From Leisingera sp. M658 (GTDB lineage: Bacteria; Pseudomonadota; Alphaproteobacteria; Rhodobacterales; Rhodobacteraceae), in contig NZ_CP083546.1 in assembly GCF_025144145.1 (NCBI RefSeq), forward strand, positions 884,501 to 948,500: a DNA stretch of 64,000 nt, read 5' to 3'. The notes below the pieces were generated by a model, which was not told the DNA's origin, made no database searches, and saw only the letters and a list, made by a program, of their open reading frames with translations. This document shows positions 33,932 to 43,057 of the stretch, in pieces. Each line of letters begins with the position of its first letter. Positions within the stretch are counted from its first letter, which is position 1. The translations under genes were made by a program, and so were the position numbers.

Positions 33932-35587
33932 ATGAGCCATCCGCGCAAACGCCCGAACACACCGCAATTCCATCTGCCGCGCCGGTCCTTTCTGGCCGGC
34001 AGCTGTGCCTTTGCCGCGTTGGCGGCGGCGCCGGGTACGGTGGCCTGGGCTGCCGGTTCTGCGAGTCCGCCCAGCCTTGGCGCCCGCGATCCCAATGCCC
34101 TGGTGGTGCTGGTGGATGCAACGGTCGAAAACCTAGACCCGGCGACCAATATCGAATGGGCCTATGGGCTGCGCCCGGTCTATGAAACGCTGACCGTGCT
34201 GGACGGCACCGATACGCTGAAGGCGGCGCCGGCGCTGGCGACCTCCTGGGAGGCCAGCGAAGACGCCAGCAGCTGGACCTTTACCCTGGCCGAGCGGGTG
34301 ATGTTCCACGATGGCACTCCCTGCGATGCCGCAGCGGTGAAAAAAGCGGTCACCCGTCTGGTGCTGCATCCCGCCGGGCTGGCCGGCACCTGGCAGTTGG
34401 ATGACCCGGACAGCCAGATCGTGGTGGTGGATGCCAAAACCATCCGCTTTGACCTGGGCGAGCCGCGCCCGTTCTTCGACCGTCAGGTGTCCTCGCAATA
34501 CGGCTTCTGGATCGCCAGCCCCACCGCGGCCGAGGCGCATTCCAAGGGCGATGATGACATGGGGTCGCAATACCTGCAGACCAATCCGGTGGGCACCGGT
34601 CCTTACATGCTGGAAAGCCTCAACCCCGGTCAGGATGCAACCTTTGCCGCCAATACAGATTTCCGCGGCGGCTGGGACCATCCGCATTTCAACCGGGTGA
34701 TCACCAAGACCATTCCGGTCTCCGCCACCCGCCGCCAGCTGCTGGAAACCGGCGAAGCCGATATGACCCTGGCAATGGAACCCGAGGATATGGTGGTGCT
34801 GCGCGATGATCCGCGGTTTGCGGTAAGCGATACACCAACCTTCACCGTGCAATATGTGGCTTTTGCCACCGATGGAAAACTGGCCGACCCGCGCGCCCGC
34901 CAGGCGCTCTGCCACGCCTTTGACCATAACACCTATATCGAGGAAGTGGCGCTGGGCACCGCTGATAAACCTACCTCGGTGTTTCCATCGCTGATGCAGG
35001 GCATGGACGGCCAGGACCGCCTGCTGCCGTTTGACCTGGACAAGGCCCGCGCGCTGCTGGGTGAGGCCGGGATTGCCGGAGGCACCGAGCTGACGATGGC
35101 CTATTACTCCGGTTTCGGGGACATCGAAGCCCAATTGCTGCAAGCCTGGCTGTCCGAGATCGGCATCAGCCTAAAACTGCAGGAAATGTCCTTCTCCGCC
35201 TATCTCGACGTGTTCTTTGGTGAGGGCAGCGCCGAGGAGCGCCCGGACCTGTTCTATTTCTCCTGGTGGCCGAATGTGGATCATCCCTACAGCTTTGCCT
35301 GGGGGCTGTTCAGCGGCGATGCGGCAACCTTCGACGGCAATACCGGGCGTTACGGCAACGCCGAGGCGACGGCGCTGATCGACGAGCTGCGCAATCAGGT
35401 GATAAATGACGAAATGGCGGCCAAGTTCCAGCGCCTTGCCGGCATATTGACAAATGAAGACCCGGCCTGGCTGCCCATTCTGCAGGAGCGGTCGCAGTTT
35501 GTATCGCGCAGCGACATTGCCGGGGTGGAGAACAACCCGGTCTATGTGGCGACGCTTGATATGTACAACCTGTCGCGCACGTCATGA
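33932..35587 (+). CDS. Solute-binding protein of Dpp/Opp importer (SBP_bac_5), Tat-exported
   Basis: 551 residues. The leader holds a twin-arginine motif LPRRSFLAG and cleaves near AWAAGS. Family features: VENLDPATN, the N-terminal YETLTVLDG, FTLAERVMFHDGTPCDAAAVK, and DFRGGWDHPHFNRVI. These proteins bind peptides, opines, nickel or cationic amines; the island suggests an amino or guanidino compound. Heads the operon with two permeases and the exported deiminase C. Tat export of a binding protein is less usual than Sec and suggests folding before export. Confidence 0.9.
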   Translation: MSHPRKRPNTPQFHLPRRSFLAGSCAFAALAAAPGTVAWAAGSASPPSLGARDPNALVVLVDATVENLDPATNIEWAYGLRPVYETLTVLDGTDTLKAAPALATSWEASEDASSWTFTLAERVMFHDGTPCDAAAVKKAVTRLVLHPAGLAGTWQLDDPDSQIVVVDAKTIRFDLGEPRPFFDRQVSSQYGFWIASPTAAEAHSKGDDDMGSQYLQTNPVGTGPYMLESLNPGQDATFAANTDFRGGWDHPHFNRVITKTIPVSATRRQLLETGEADMTLAMEPEDMVVLRDDPRFAVSDTPTFTVQYVAFATDGKLADPRARQALCHAFDHNTYIEEVALGTADKPTSVFPSLMQGMDGQDRLLPFDLDKARALLGEAGIAGGTELTMAYYSGFGDIEAQLLQAWLSEIGISLKLQEMSFSAYLDVFFGEGSAEERPDLFYFSWWPNVDHPYSFAWGLFSGDAATFDGNTGRYGNAEATALIDELRNQVINDEMAAKFQRLAGILTNEDPAWLPILQERSQFVSRSDIAGVENNPVYVATLDMYNLSRTS

Positions 35588-35598
35588 GGGGTGTCTGA

Positions 35599-36606
35599 AT
35601 GCTGCGTTTCATTCTCAGGCGTACGGCAGCCACCCTGGTGCTGATGACAGGTGTTGTGCTGATGACCTTTGCGCTCGCCCGGCTGCTGCCGGGTGATCCT
35701 GCGCGCCTGATCGCCGGCGCCCGTGCCAATGCCGAGGCGGTGGCCGCGGTGCGCGAGCGGCTTGGCCTGGATGACCCGGTCACCACGCAATTCGCGGCCT
35801 ATGTGGGCAATGTCCTGAACGGCGATTTCGGGCGCTCGGTTGTTACCCGGCGGCCGATCTCCGAGGACATCCAGGCCTTTTTCCCTGCAACGCTGGAACT
35901 CGTCATTGCGGCGGGGCTGATCTCATTGGTGCTGGGGGTGCTGCTGGGCACTTTGGCCGCGGTCAAAAGCGGCCGGCCCGCGGATGCCGGCGTGCGTAGC
36001 GTGGCGGTTCTGGGCCTGTCGGTGCCCGACTTCTGGATCGCGCTGGTCTTTCAGATGATCTTCTTTGCCACCCTGGGGCTGGTGCCCTTTGGCGGGCGGC
36101 TTGGCACTGGGATTGCAGCGCCCGAGTTTGTCACCGGTTTCATGACCATCGACAGCCTGATTGCGGGCCGGTTCGACCTGTTCACCGACGCGCTGCACCA
36201 TATGATCCTGCCGGTTGCTGTGCTGGCGATCCCGTCGATGGCGATCACTATCAGGGTGGTGCGGACCTCGCTTCTGGAGGTGCTGTCGCAGGATTTCATC
36301 CGCACCGCGCGCGCCAAGGGGATTTCGCCGGTCCGGGTCTATTTCAAACATGCGCTTGGCAATGCGCTGCTGCCGATCGTCACCATCTTCGGGCTGAACA
36401 CCGGGCTGCTGATTTCCGGCGCCGTGTTCATCGAGCTGATCTTCGACTGGCCGGGGCTGGGCCGCTACACCGCCAATGCCATCTCCGCCTCCGACTATAA
36501 CGCCATCATGGCCATCACCCTGGTGGTGTCGATGGCCTATACCCTGATCAACTTCCTGGTTGATCTGAGCTATTCCTTCCTCGACCCGCGGGTGGATCTG
36601 ACATGA
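35599..36606 (+). CDS. Dpp/Opp-type ABC importer permease (DppB-like)
   Basis: 335 residues, six helices. N-terminal MLRFILRRTAATLVLMTG is the typical DppB start, followed by LARLLPGDPARLIAG, and the EAA loop RTARAKGISPVRVYFKHALG contacts the ATPases. RBS GAGGGG lies about 9 bases before ATG. The stop overlaps the next start. Confidence 0.93.
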   Translation: MLRFILRRTAATLVLMTGVVLMTFALARLLPGDPARLIAGARANAEAVAAVRERLGLDDPVTTQFAAYVGNVLNGDFGRSVVTRRPISEDIQAFFPATLELVIAAGLISLVLGVLLGTLAAVKSGRPADAGVRSVAVLGLSVPDFWIALVFQMIFFATLGLVPFGGRLGTGIAAPEFVTGFMTIDSLIAGRFDLFTDALHHMILPVAVLAIPSMAITIRVVRTSLLEVLSQDFIRTARAKGISPVRVYFKHALGNALLPIVTIFGLNTGLLISGAVFIELIFDWPGLGRYTANAISASDYNAIMAITLVVSMAYTLINFLVDLSYSFLDPRVDLT

Positions 36607-37532
36607 GCGCCGAAACCTCCTTGCCCCCGTCACGCACCCGCCTGCCAAAAACCCTGGGCCGCATCATCCGCCCGGTTGCCGGTTTTGCCGGATCATCGGG
36701 CCAGGCTGCTCTGGCGGTGGCAATCGTCACCCTGGTTGTGACGATTTCGATCCTGGCCTTCGGTGCCTACGTGATGGACACGCATATCACCGCCTTTGAT
36801 CCGCTGAAGATGAACATCCGGGCGCGGCTTGATCCGCCCTCGGCGGAGCATTGGATGGGCACCGACAAGATCGGCCGGGACATGCTGGCGCGGGTGGTGG
36901 CCGGGTCCTGGATCTCGCTGTCGGTGTCCTTTGCCGTGCTGACGGTTGCCGCGGTGATCGGCACCAGCTTCGGGCTGATTGCGGGCTATGCCGGCGGGCT
37001 GGCGGATGAGATCCTGATGCGGGTGACCGACCTTTTCCTGGCATTCCCTGCGCTGATCCTGGCGGCGGCAATTGCCGCCAGCTTTGGCGGCGGGATGCTG
37101 TCGACCACCATTGCCCTGTCAGCAGTGTTCTGGCCCTGGTACGCCCGGTTGATCCGCAGCCGCATCCTGTCGCTGAAAGAGCAGGAGTTCATTGCCGCCG
37201 CCCGCTGCATGGGCGCCTCGCACCTGCGGCTGATCTTCTCGGACCTGCTGCCGATGGTCTGGCCCTTGGTGATCGTCCAGGCCACAACTGACGTCGGATT
37301 TGTGATCCTGGCGGCATCCGGACTGTCGTTCCTTGGGCTGGGTGCGCAGCCGCCAACGCCGGAATGGGGCGCGATGATCTTTGACAGCCTCACTCACCAG
37401 CCGGCTTCCTGGTGGCTGGCGGTCTTTCCCGGCGGGGCAATTGCCCTGGTTGCAATCGGCTTCAACCTGCTGGGCGACAGCTTGCGCGACCACCTCGATC
37501 CGTCACTCGGCGCGTCCGAAGCCGGCATTTAA
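36603..37532 (+). CDS. Dpp/Opp-type ABC importer permease (DppC-like)
   Basis: 309 residues. The short N-terminal cytoplasmic part is followed by one helix, then the periplasmic PSAEHWMGTDKIGRDMLARV block that defines DppC, the EAA loop AARCMGASHLRLIFSDLLP, and the end GFNLLGDSLRDHLDPSL. Partner of DppB-like. Ends 16 bases before the exported deiminase gene. Confidence 0.93.
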   Translation: MSAETSLPPSRTRLPKTLGRIIRPVAGFAGSSGQAALAVAIVTLVVTISILAFGAYVMDTHITAFDPLKMNIRARLDPPSAEHWMGTDKIGRDMLARVVAGSWISLSVSFAVLTVAAVIGTSFGLIAGYAGGLADEILMRVTDLFLAFPALILAAAIAASFGGGMLSTTIALSAVFWPWYARLIRSRILSLKEQEFIAAARCMGASHLRLIFSDLLPMVWPLVIVQATTDVGFVILAASGLSFLGLGAQPPTPEWGAMIFDSLTHQPASWWLAVFPGGAIALVAIGFNLLGDSLRDHLDPSLGASEAGI

Positions 37533-37548
37533 AATAGGAAATCCCGAT

Positions 37549-38661
37549 ATGAACCGACGCAACTTTCTCGCCTCCGGGGCGGCAGCGCTCTCTGGCGCGC
37601 TGACAGCAGGCCCTGCCGCCGCCGCCCGGTCCGTGAACTACGCCAAGACCGGGGCCGAAATCATTCCCGGCAGCGCGGCCGCGGACGGCTTTGCCTTCCC
37701 CGCCGAATGGAAGAAGCACGCGCAAACGCTGATGCAGTTTCCGCCGCCGCAGAACTGGTACCCGAACCAGCTGAACGCAGCCCGCAAGGAATGGGCGGAC
37801 GTGGCCAATACCCTTGCGGAGTATGAACCGGTCACTATGGCGGTGCGGCGGCGCGACATGGCGGCGGCAAGGAAACTGCTGTCCTCGGAGATCACCCTGA
37901 TCGAAATGCCGCTGAACGATGCCTGGTCGCGCGACAGCGGGCCGATGATTGTGCAGAACGCGCTAGGCGTGCGCCGGATCACCGGCTACACTTTCAACGG
38001 CTGGGGCCGCAAGTTCCCGCCCTACAAACACGACACGCTGGCAAAAGGCCGGTTTGCGGCACAGCTTGGCCTGCCAATGTACACGTCCGATCTGGTGCTG
38101 GAAGGCGGCGCAGTGGCGGTGGACGGGCAAGGCACCCTGCTGACAACCGAGGAATGCCTGCTGCACAAGAACCGTAATCCTGGCTGGAGCAAAGCCCAGG
38201 TGGAAGAAGAGCTTAAAGCCGGTCTGGGCGTGCAGAAGGTGATCTGGCTGCCCCGCGGCCTCACCCCGGACCCGATCACCGACGGGCACGTGGACGGCAT
38301 GGCAGCCTTTGCCGCGCCGGGCGTCGTGCTGCTGCATACCACCGATGACCGCTCCGACCCTAACTACCGAATCACTCAGGATGCCAAGCACATCCTGCAG
38401 CAGGAAACCGACATCCGCGGGCGGCGCTTTGAGATCCTTGAAATCCCGCTGACCAGCTATGACGTTGTTCACATGAACTTTTACATCTGCAATGGCGCTG
38501 TCATCGTTCCGGTGTCTGGCAGGAAAGGCGAGGATGACCAGCCGCTCGCTATCCTGCGCGAGGCCTTCCCGGGCCGGCGCGTCGTAGGCGTTTCAGGCCG
38601 TATGATCGGCGGCGGCGGCGGCGGGGTGCATTGTATCACCCAGCAGGTGCCTGCGGTTTGA
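37549..38661 (+). CDS. Tat-exported agmatine-deiminase family enzyme, paralog C
   Basis: 370 residues. ATG 37549 follows AGGAA by about 9 bases. The leader MNRRNFLASGAAALSGALTA is a twin-arginine signal ending near AAAARS, so the enzyme works in the periplasm. Catalytic residues are intact: Asp in SRDSGPMI, His in TDGHVDGM, Cys in GGGVHCITQQ. The entry segment reads LMQFPPPQNWYPNQ, lacking both the first Trp and the Arg of the usual WPxRxDNW, so a different guanidino substrate is likely. Last gene of the importer operon: its product could be imported directly. A lipobox is absent. Confidence 0.88.
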   Translation: MNRRNFLASGAAALSGALTAGPAAAARSVNYAKTGAEIIPGSAAADGFAFPAEWKKHAQTLMQFPPPQNWYPNQLNAARKEWADVANTLAEYEPVTMAVRRRDMAAARKLLSSEITLIEMPLNDAWSRDSGPMIVQNALGVRRITGYTFNGWGRKFPPYKHDTLAKGRFAAQLGLPMYTSDLVLEGGAVAVDGQGTLLTTEECLLHKNRNPGWSKAQVEEELKAGLGVQKVIWLPRGLTPDPITDGHVDGMAAFAAPGVVLLHTTDDRSDPNYRITQDAKHILQQETDIRGRRFEILEIPLTSYDVVHMNFYICNGAVIVPVSGRKGEDDQPLAILREAFPGRRVVGVSGRMIGGGGGGVHCITQQVPAV

Positions 38662-38670
38662 GAGCAAAAA

Positions 38671-38699
38671 AGAAGGGGCCAATTGCTTGGCCCCTTTTT
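38671..38699. terminator. Bidirectional Rho-independent terminator
   Basis: Stem GGGGCCAA / TTGGCCCC with TTGC loop, T5 on the plus strand and a T-rich run on the minus strand. It lies between the convergent deiminase C and GNAT genes and serves both operons; the last T run touches the GNAT stop. Confidence 0.85.
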
Positions 38700-39160
38700 C
38701 AGTTGCGGGAGAGGGGCTTGTCGTATTTCACGAAAGGCGTCAGCGTGGCCATCTGATCGTAGAGTCTGCGTGCCGTGTGATTGAATTCCTGCGTGTGCCA
38801 ATAGAGGTCAGAAGCACCTTCGGCTTTGGCCCGTCTTGCCACTTCATCGATCAAAGCCCGCCCGGCGCCGGCTCCACGCGCCTGCGGATCGACAAACAAG
38901 TCCTGCAGGTAGCAGGTATCCTCCACCGACCACATGTCGCGGTGCAGCAAATAATGGGCGAGTCCAACGGCTTCGCCATTCAGTTCGGCAATCAGACCGC
39001 GGTACTCCCGCGCATCCGCCGACAGCAGTCTTGAAAAGCTGCTGTCATAGATGGCCGCCGGCAGCGTAGCCTTGTAAAAAGTGAGATAGCCGCTCCACAG
39101 CCGGTCCCAGCTTTCACGGTCGCGTTGTTCAATCACCCGGATCGTCAGCATTTTTGTCAT
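38699..39160 (-). CDS. GNAT-family N-acetyltransferase
   Basis: 153 residues from ATG 39160, which overlaps the AguB stop (ATGA); a longer frame to 39460 is the antisense shadow of AguB. Acetyl-CoA site seen in LQDLFVDPQARGAGAGRALI followed by DEVARRA, and the closing TQEFNHTARRLYDQM. Third gene of aminotransferase-AguB-GNAT. Acetylation of an amine such as putrescine is suggested by context only; the family is too broad to tell. Confidence 0.85.
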   Translation of the reverse strand: MTKMLTIRVIEQRDRESWDRLWSGYLTFYKATLPAAIYDSSFSRLLSADAREYRGLIAELNGEAVGLAHYLLHRDMWSVEDTCYLQDLFVDPQARGAGAGRALIDEVARRAKAEGASDLYWHTQEFNHTARRLYDQMATLTPFVKYDKPLSRN

Positions 39161-40038
39161 CGCATAGTTCCTGTTTTGCCGTCCAAGGTGCGCAGGGTGC
39201 CGTACATATGCGGCCTGCGGTCCCGGAACACCCCCCAGGCGCTGCGGTAACGCGCGGCGGCATCCAGGTCGACAGCTGCCGTGATGAAGGTTTCCTCCGT
39301 GCGGTTGGCGTCCGTCAGAATCTCTCCAGTAAAGCCCGCGATGAAGGAGGTACCGTAAAAGACGCCGGTGGTTTCGCCCTCCTGTTCGCTGCCCACGCGG
39401 TTGGACGCCACCACCGGGATCATGTTTGCCGCGGCGTGGCCCTGCATCGTGCGCCGCCAATGGCCGCTGCTGTCCAATTCGGGGTTGTTCGGCTCGGTGC
39501 CGATGGCGGTCGGGAACAGCAGCACCTCAGCCCCCTGCAGCGCCAGGCAGCGGGCGGTTTCCGGGAACCACTGGTCCCAGCAGATGCCGCAGCCGATCCG
39601 GCCAAAGCGGGTTTCAACCACCTGAAAGCCGCTGTCGCCCGGCGAGAAATAGAACTTCTCCTCGTACCCCGGTGCCTGCGGGATGTGGATCTTGCGGTAG
39701 TTGCTCAGGATCGTCCCGTCAGCATCGGCGATGGCCAGCGAGTTGTAGCGCGCCAGCCCTGCCTCCTCGTAATAGGAGATTGGCAGCACCACTCCCAGTT
39801 TCCGGGCCAGAAACGCAAAATGCAACACCACCCGGCTTTGCTCGAGCGGCCGGGCGAGCTGCAGGTGGTCTAGTGACTGTTCGAGACAGAAATAGGGCGT
39901 TTCGAACAGCTCCTGCAGCAGGATAACCCGGGCCCCTGCTTCGGCGGCATTGGTCACCAGCGCCTCAGCCTTGGCGATGTTTTCGTCGATGTCCCAGCTG
40001 CAGGCCATCTGGGTTGCAGCAAGCGTTATCTGTCGCAT
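39157..40038 (-). CDS. aguB: N-carbamoylputrescine amidase
   Basis: N-carbamoylputrescine + water to putrescine + CO2 + ammonia, the step after agmatine deiminase. 293 residues of the nitrilase superfamily with triad Glu (LLQELFETPYF), Lys (YRKIHIPQAPGYEEKFYF) and Cys (GCGICWDQWFPE). The segments ETPYFC, APGYEEKFYFSPGD and PTAIGTEP are characteristic of AguB. It starts 13 bases inside the end of the aminotransferase gene and overlaps the GNAT gene by four bases, so all three are coupled. Confidence 0.93.
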   Translation of the reverse strand: MRQITLAATQMACSWDIDENIAKAEALVTNAAEAGARVILLQELFETPYFCLEQSLDHLQLARPLEQSRVVLHFAFLARKLGVVLPISYYEEAGLARYNSLAIADADGTILSNYRKIHIPQAPGYEEKFYFSPGDSGFQVVETRFGRIGCGICWDQWFPETARCLALQGAEVLLFPTAIGTEPNNPELDSSGHWRRTMQGHAAANMIPVVASNRVGSEQEGETTGVFYGTSFIAGFTGEILTDANRTEETFITAAVDLDAAARYRSAWGVFRDRRPHMYGTLRTLDGKTGTMR

Positions 40039-41414
40039 GCATTCACTCCTGGCTCGATGAAGTCCTTGATTGAGCCGGCAACAGCTCCGATCAGCTCATC
40101 GCATTGCTCCTTGCTGATGATCAGCGGCGGCGACAGGACGAGCCGGTCGCCAACCGGGCGCACGATGACGCCACGCTCCATGCAGCCCTTGAACACCTTA
40201 CCGGCTGCTTGCTCGGACAGATCGAGCGGGGCCTTGCTTGCCTTGTCGGCAACCAGATCGATGCCCAGCATCAGATGGCTGCCGCGCACATCGCCCACAA
40301 TCGGCAGGTTGAGCAATGACTGGGCGCTTTCCTGAAAATAGCGGCCAACGGTCCGCACATGATCCAGAATGCCTTCGCGCTCGATGATCTCGATATTCTT
40401 GAGCGCCGCGGCGCAGGCCACGGGATGCCCGAAATAGGTCAGCCCCATCGAGAACACCCCGCCCTCACACTGCGGCTTGGCGATGGTGCCGTAAATTTCA
40501 TCCGAGATCAGCGTTGCCCCCAGCGGGATATAACCCGAGGTCAGCCCCTTGGCGCAGACCAGGATGTCAGGCGTATAACCATACAGCGTTTCCGAGGTGA
40601 ACCACTCCCCCAGGCGGCCAAAACCGGTAACCACCTCATCAGCAATGTAGAGCATGCCGTGGCGCTTGCAGACCTCATACATGCGCTTGTGGTAGCCCGC
40701 GGGCGCAACCAGCACACCGCCGGCGCCCATGATCGGTTCGGCGATGAAAGCGGCCACATTGTCCGGGCCCAGCTGCTGAATGCGGGCTTCGAACTCGCGC
40801 ACCAAGTGGTCGCAATAGTCCGCATCGCTCCAGCCCTCCGGCTTGGCATAGAGATTGGCTTCGGAAACGTGGCTGATGAACTCCTCACCAATCCGGTCGA
40901 AGCCGTATTTGGTGCCATGGATGCCGGTGAGCGAGGCCGCCACATAGGTTGCGCCGTGATAACCGTTCTGCCGGGAGATGATCTTTTTCTTCCGGTGCTG
41001 GCCCTTCATATCAAAGTAATAGTGGACCAGCCGGACCGCGGCATCATTGGCGGTGGAGCCGCCGCAAGTGTAATAGATGTGGTTCAGATCCCCCGGCGCC
41101 AGCTCCGCCAGCTTGGCGCCCAGCTGGGCCGCCGGCACATTGGTGCTGTGCCCGAACGGGTTGTAATACTGCATGTCCATTACCTGTTTGGCGATGGTCT
41201 CGGCCATCTCCTCGCGGCCATGGCCGATGTTCACGCACCACAGCCCGGCAATGCCGTCCAGCAGCCGGTTGCCCTCGGTATCGATGACATGCATGCCCTG
41301 GGCACGCTCGATGACATGGCTGCCCTCTTCGGCAAAGGCGGCAAAATCCGTGTAGGGGTGCAGAAGATGGGCACGGTCCTGTGCCCATGCGGTCTGCGGT
41401 TCGGGAACACTCAT
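40026..41414 (-). CDS. Class III aminotransferase, putrescine/omega-amine:pyruvate type
   Basis: PLP enzyme transferring a terminal amino group, probably from putrescine, to pyruvate. Start ATG 41414 follows AGGAG by about 8 bases and gives 462 residues. Motifs: YYTCGGSTANDAAVRLVHYY, QNGYHGATYVAASLTG, AEPIMGAGG, IADEVVTGFGRLG, the PLP lysine in LVCAKGLTSGYIPLG and the closing RPVGDRLVLSPPLI. Similar in these blocks to SpuC-type polyamine aminotransferases. First gene of the operon with AguB, so agmatine would run to gamma-aminobutyraldehyde; the next dehydrogenase is not in the window. Confidence 0.9.
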   Translation of the reverse strand: MSVPEPQTAWAQDRAHLLHPYTDFAAFAEEGSHVIERAQGMHVIDTEGNRLLDGIAGLWCVNIGHGREEMAETIAKQVMDMQYYNPFGHSTNVPAAQLGAKLAELAPGDLNHIYYTCGGSTANDAAVRLVHYYFDMKGQHRKKKIISRQNGYHGATYVAASLTGIHGTKYGFDRIGEEFISHVSEANLYAKPEGWSDADYCDHLVREFEARIQQLGPDNVAAFIAEPIMGAGGVLVAPAGYHKRMYEVCKRHGMLYIADEVVTGFGRLGEWFTSETLYGYTPDILVCAKGLTSGYIPLGATLISDEIYGTIAKPQCEGGVFSMGLTYFGHPVACAAALKNIEIIEREGILDHVRTVGRYFQESAQSLLNLPIVGDVRGSHLMLGIDLVADKASKAPLDLSEQAAGKVFKGCMERGVIVRPVGDRLVLSPPLIISKEQCDELIGAVAGSIKDFIEPGVNACDR

Positions 41415-41895
41415 CTGGGCTCTCCTGAATGTGGCGGGGTTTTCATTGCTGGGTTCCAGCTTCTTCCAGGTTGTCTTCCGGGCACAGTCCCCCGCAGTGG
41501 GTATTGGCAACCCGGTTGCCATCCAAGGAACATGGCCATCACCAATGTCACGCCGGTCCACCATGCCTCTGCCTGATAACCCGTGCCATGCGGTATTTCT
41601 GGATTGAGAGTGTCCGGAAGCTTCGAAAGATGAAGCTGTTAATCCTGGTCGTGCAGGATAGATGCAGCGTCTGAGACGAACTGGAGCTTTACCGGGCCGC
41701 ACTGCAGGATTGAGGTAGGCGGCAATCAGGAAATAGTGCCGATCTTACCGCGGACAACGTCGGCTTCGCGTGCTTCGCACCAGTTAATGCGCTGCGCAGC
41801 ATTTGGTAAAACGGGCTCGACCCGGCCCGCTGCTGCGGCGCGAACGCAGGTCCGGTCCGGATCGGCGAACGGCACGTGCCGCCCGCCAACGTGAT
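41415..41895. other. Intergenic, nothing recognised
   Basis: About 480 bases upstream of the aminotransferase operon. It should hold that promoter. The part from about 41690 has coding-like composition, but no frame matches a family I recognise; it borders recombinase debris and is probably part of it. Confidence 0.45.
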
Positions 41896-42168
41896 TCAAA
41901 TGTCGATTTGCTCGGCGATGCTCAGCGCATCTTCAAGTTCGGCACCAAGGTATCTGACAGTGCTGTCAACCTTTGTGTGTCCGAGCAATAGTTGAACCGC
42001 TCTGAGATTTCCGGTTTTCCGGTATATCTCCACTGCTTTGGTTCTGCGCTGCGAATGGGTGCCGTATCCACTGGGTTCCAGCCCAATCGCCGCCACCCAA
42101 TCCCGCACAAGCCGGCCATTTTGGCGAGTTGAGAGATGAGGGTGAGCAGCCCCACTTGAGTGGTCCAA
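41896..42168 (-). pseudogene. C-terminal remnant of a tyrosine recombinase/integrase
   Basis: Ninety residues remain: GLEPSGYGTHSQRRTKAVEI followed by NLRAVQLLLGHTKVDSTVRY. This contains the H-x-x-R box (HSQR), the LLGH histidine and the catalytic Tyr in TVRYLG. The N-terminal core-binding domain and first catalytic Arg are missing; the 5' side runs straight into the IS3 remnant, which probably truncated it. Confidence 0.75.
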
Positions 42169-42176
42169 ATTTGAAG

Positions 42177-42815
42177 TCAGTGCATGGTTGGCCTTTGGTC
42201 CATCGAGACGATGGCCTCTGGAGCCGGTGGGCGGTAGCCCAGAGCACTGTGGGGGCTTTTGGTATTGTAGTGTTTCCTTCAGCTTTCGATGATAATTTGC
42301 GCCTCACGCAGCGAGTAGAAAACTCCCCCGTTCAGCAGCTCGTCGCGCATTCGCCCGTTGAAGCTTTCGCAATAGCCATTCTCCCAAGGTGACCCTGGTT
42401 CAATGAACGCAGTTTTGGCCCCGACAGCTTTGATCCAACCCCTGACAGCCTCCGCGATGAACTCTGGGCCGTTGTCAGATCGGATATACGCTGGGACACC
42501 ACGCAATATGAACAGGTCCGTCAGCGCGTCGATGACCTCGGTCGAGTTCAGCTTTCGCTTCACCCGGACCGCAAGACACTCCCGGCTGTGTTAGTCCAGG
42601 ATGTTCAATGTTCTGAACGCCCTGCCATCATCTGTCCGGTGATGCACGAAGTCGTAGGACCAAACGTGATTGCGATCCTCCGGCCGCAGCCGGACACATG
42701 ATCCGTCGTTGAGCCAGAGCCGTCCCTTCTTGGGTTGCTTCATTGGAACCTTTAGCCCCTCTCGCCGCCATAGACGTTCGAAACGTTTATCGTTCACCCG
42801 CTGCCGGCAGGCGGT
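42177..42815 (-). pseudogene. IS3-family transposase OrfB with two nonsense mutations
   Basis: The frame reads VNDKRFERLWRREGLKVPMK, then DRNHVWSYDFVHHRTDDGRA with the first catalytic Asp, then [16 protein letters not shown] with the second and [19 protein letters not shown] with the Glu. TAA at 42591-42593 replaces a Glu or Phe codon after LNILD, and TGA at 42279-42281 replaces a Trp codon after QIIIES; beyond it RKHYNTKSPHSALGYRPPAP and the end MDQRPTMH are intact. OrfA and the start of OrfB are missing at the junction with the Rrf2 gene. Confidence 0.85.
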
Positions 42816-42819
42816 GTTT

Positions 42820-43057
42820 TCAACGCCGAGAGGGGCCAGCCTGCGTCTCTCAGCAGTGCCAAACGCATGCCTCCGTTCCGGCCTCGCACTGAGTCCACAT
42901 ACGCCTCATGGGTCAGCCATTGAGAAATCTTGGCCAAGTGATTGAAAGGCAGTTTCTGCATCGCCGCGATCTCGCGGGTCGACATCAATCCTTCCTCATG
43001 CGTGGCGAGGTGGATCAGGATGCGCAGGGCGTAATCTGAGAACCTTGATATCTGCAT
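42820..43057 (-). pseudogene. Truncated Rrf2-family regulator (NsrR-like)
   Basis: From ATG 43057: MQISRFSDYALRILIHLATH, then STREIAAMQKLPFNHLAKIS and VRGRNGGMRLA. This is the winged-helix half of Rrf2 regulators such as NsrR. Similarity ends after about 75 residues, where the sequence runs into IS3 DNA; the cysteine cluster that binds the Fe-S centre is therefore lost. It is divergent from the oxidase subunit II remnant, which suggests it once controlled it. Confidence 0.7.
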
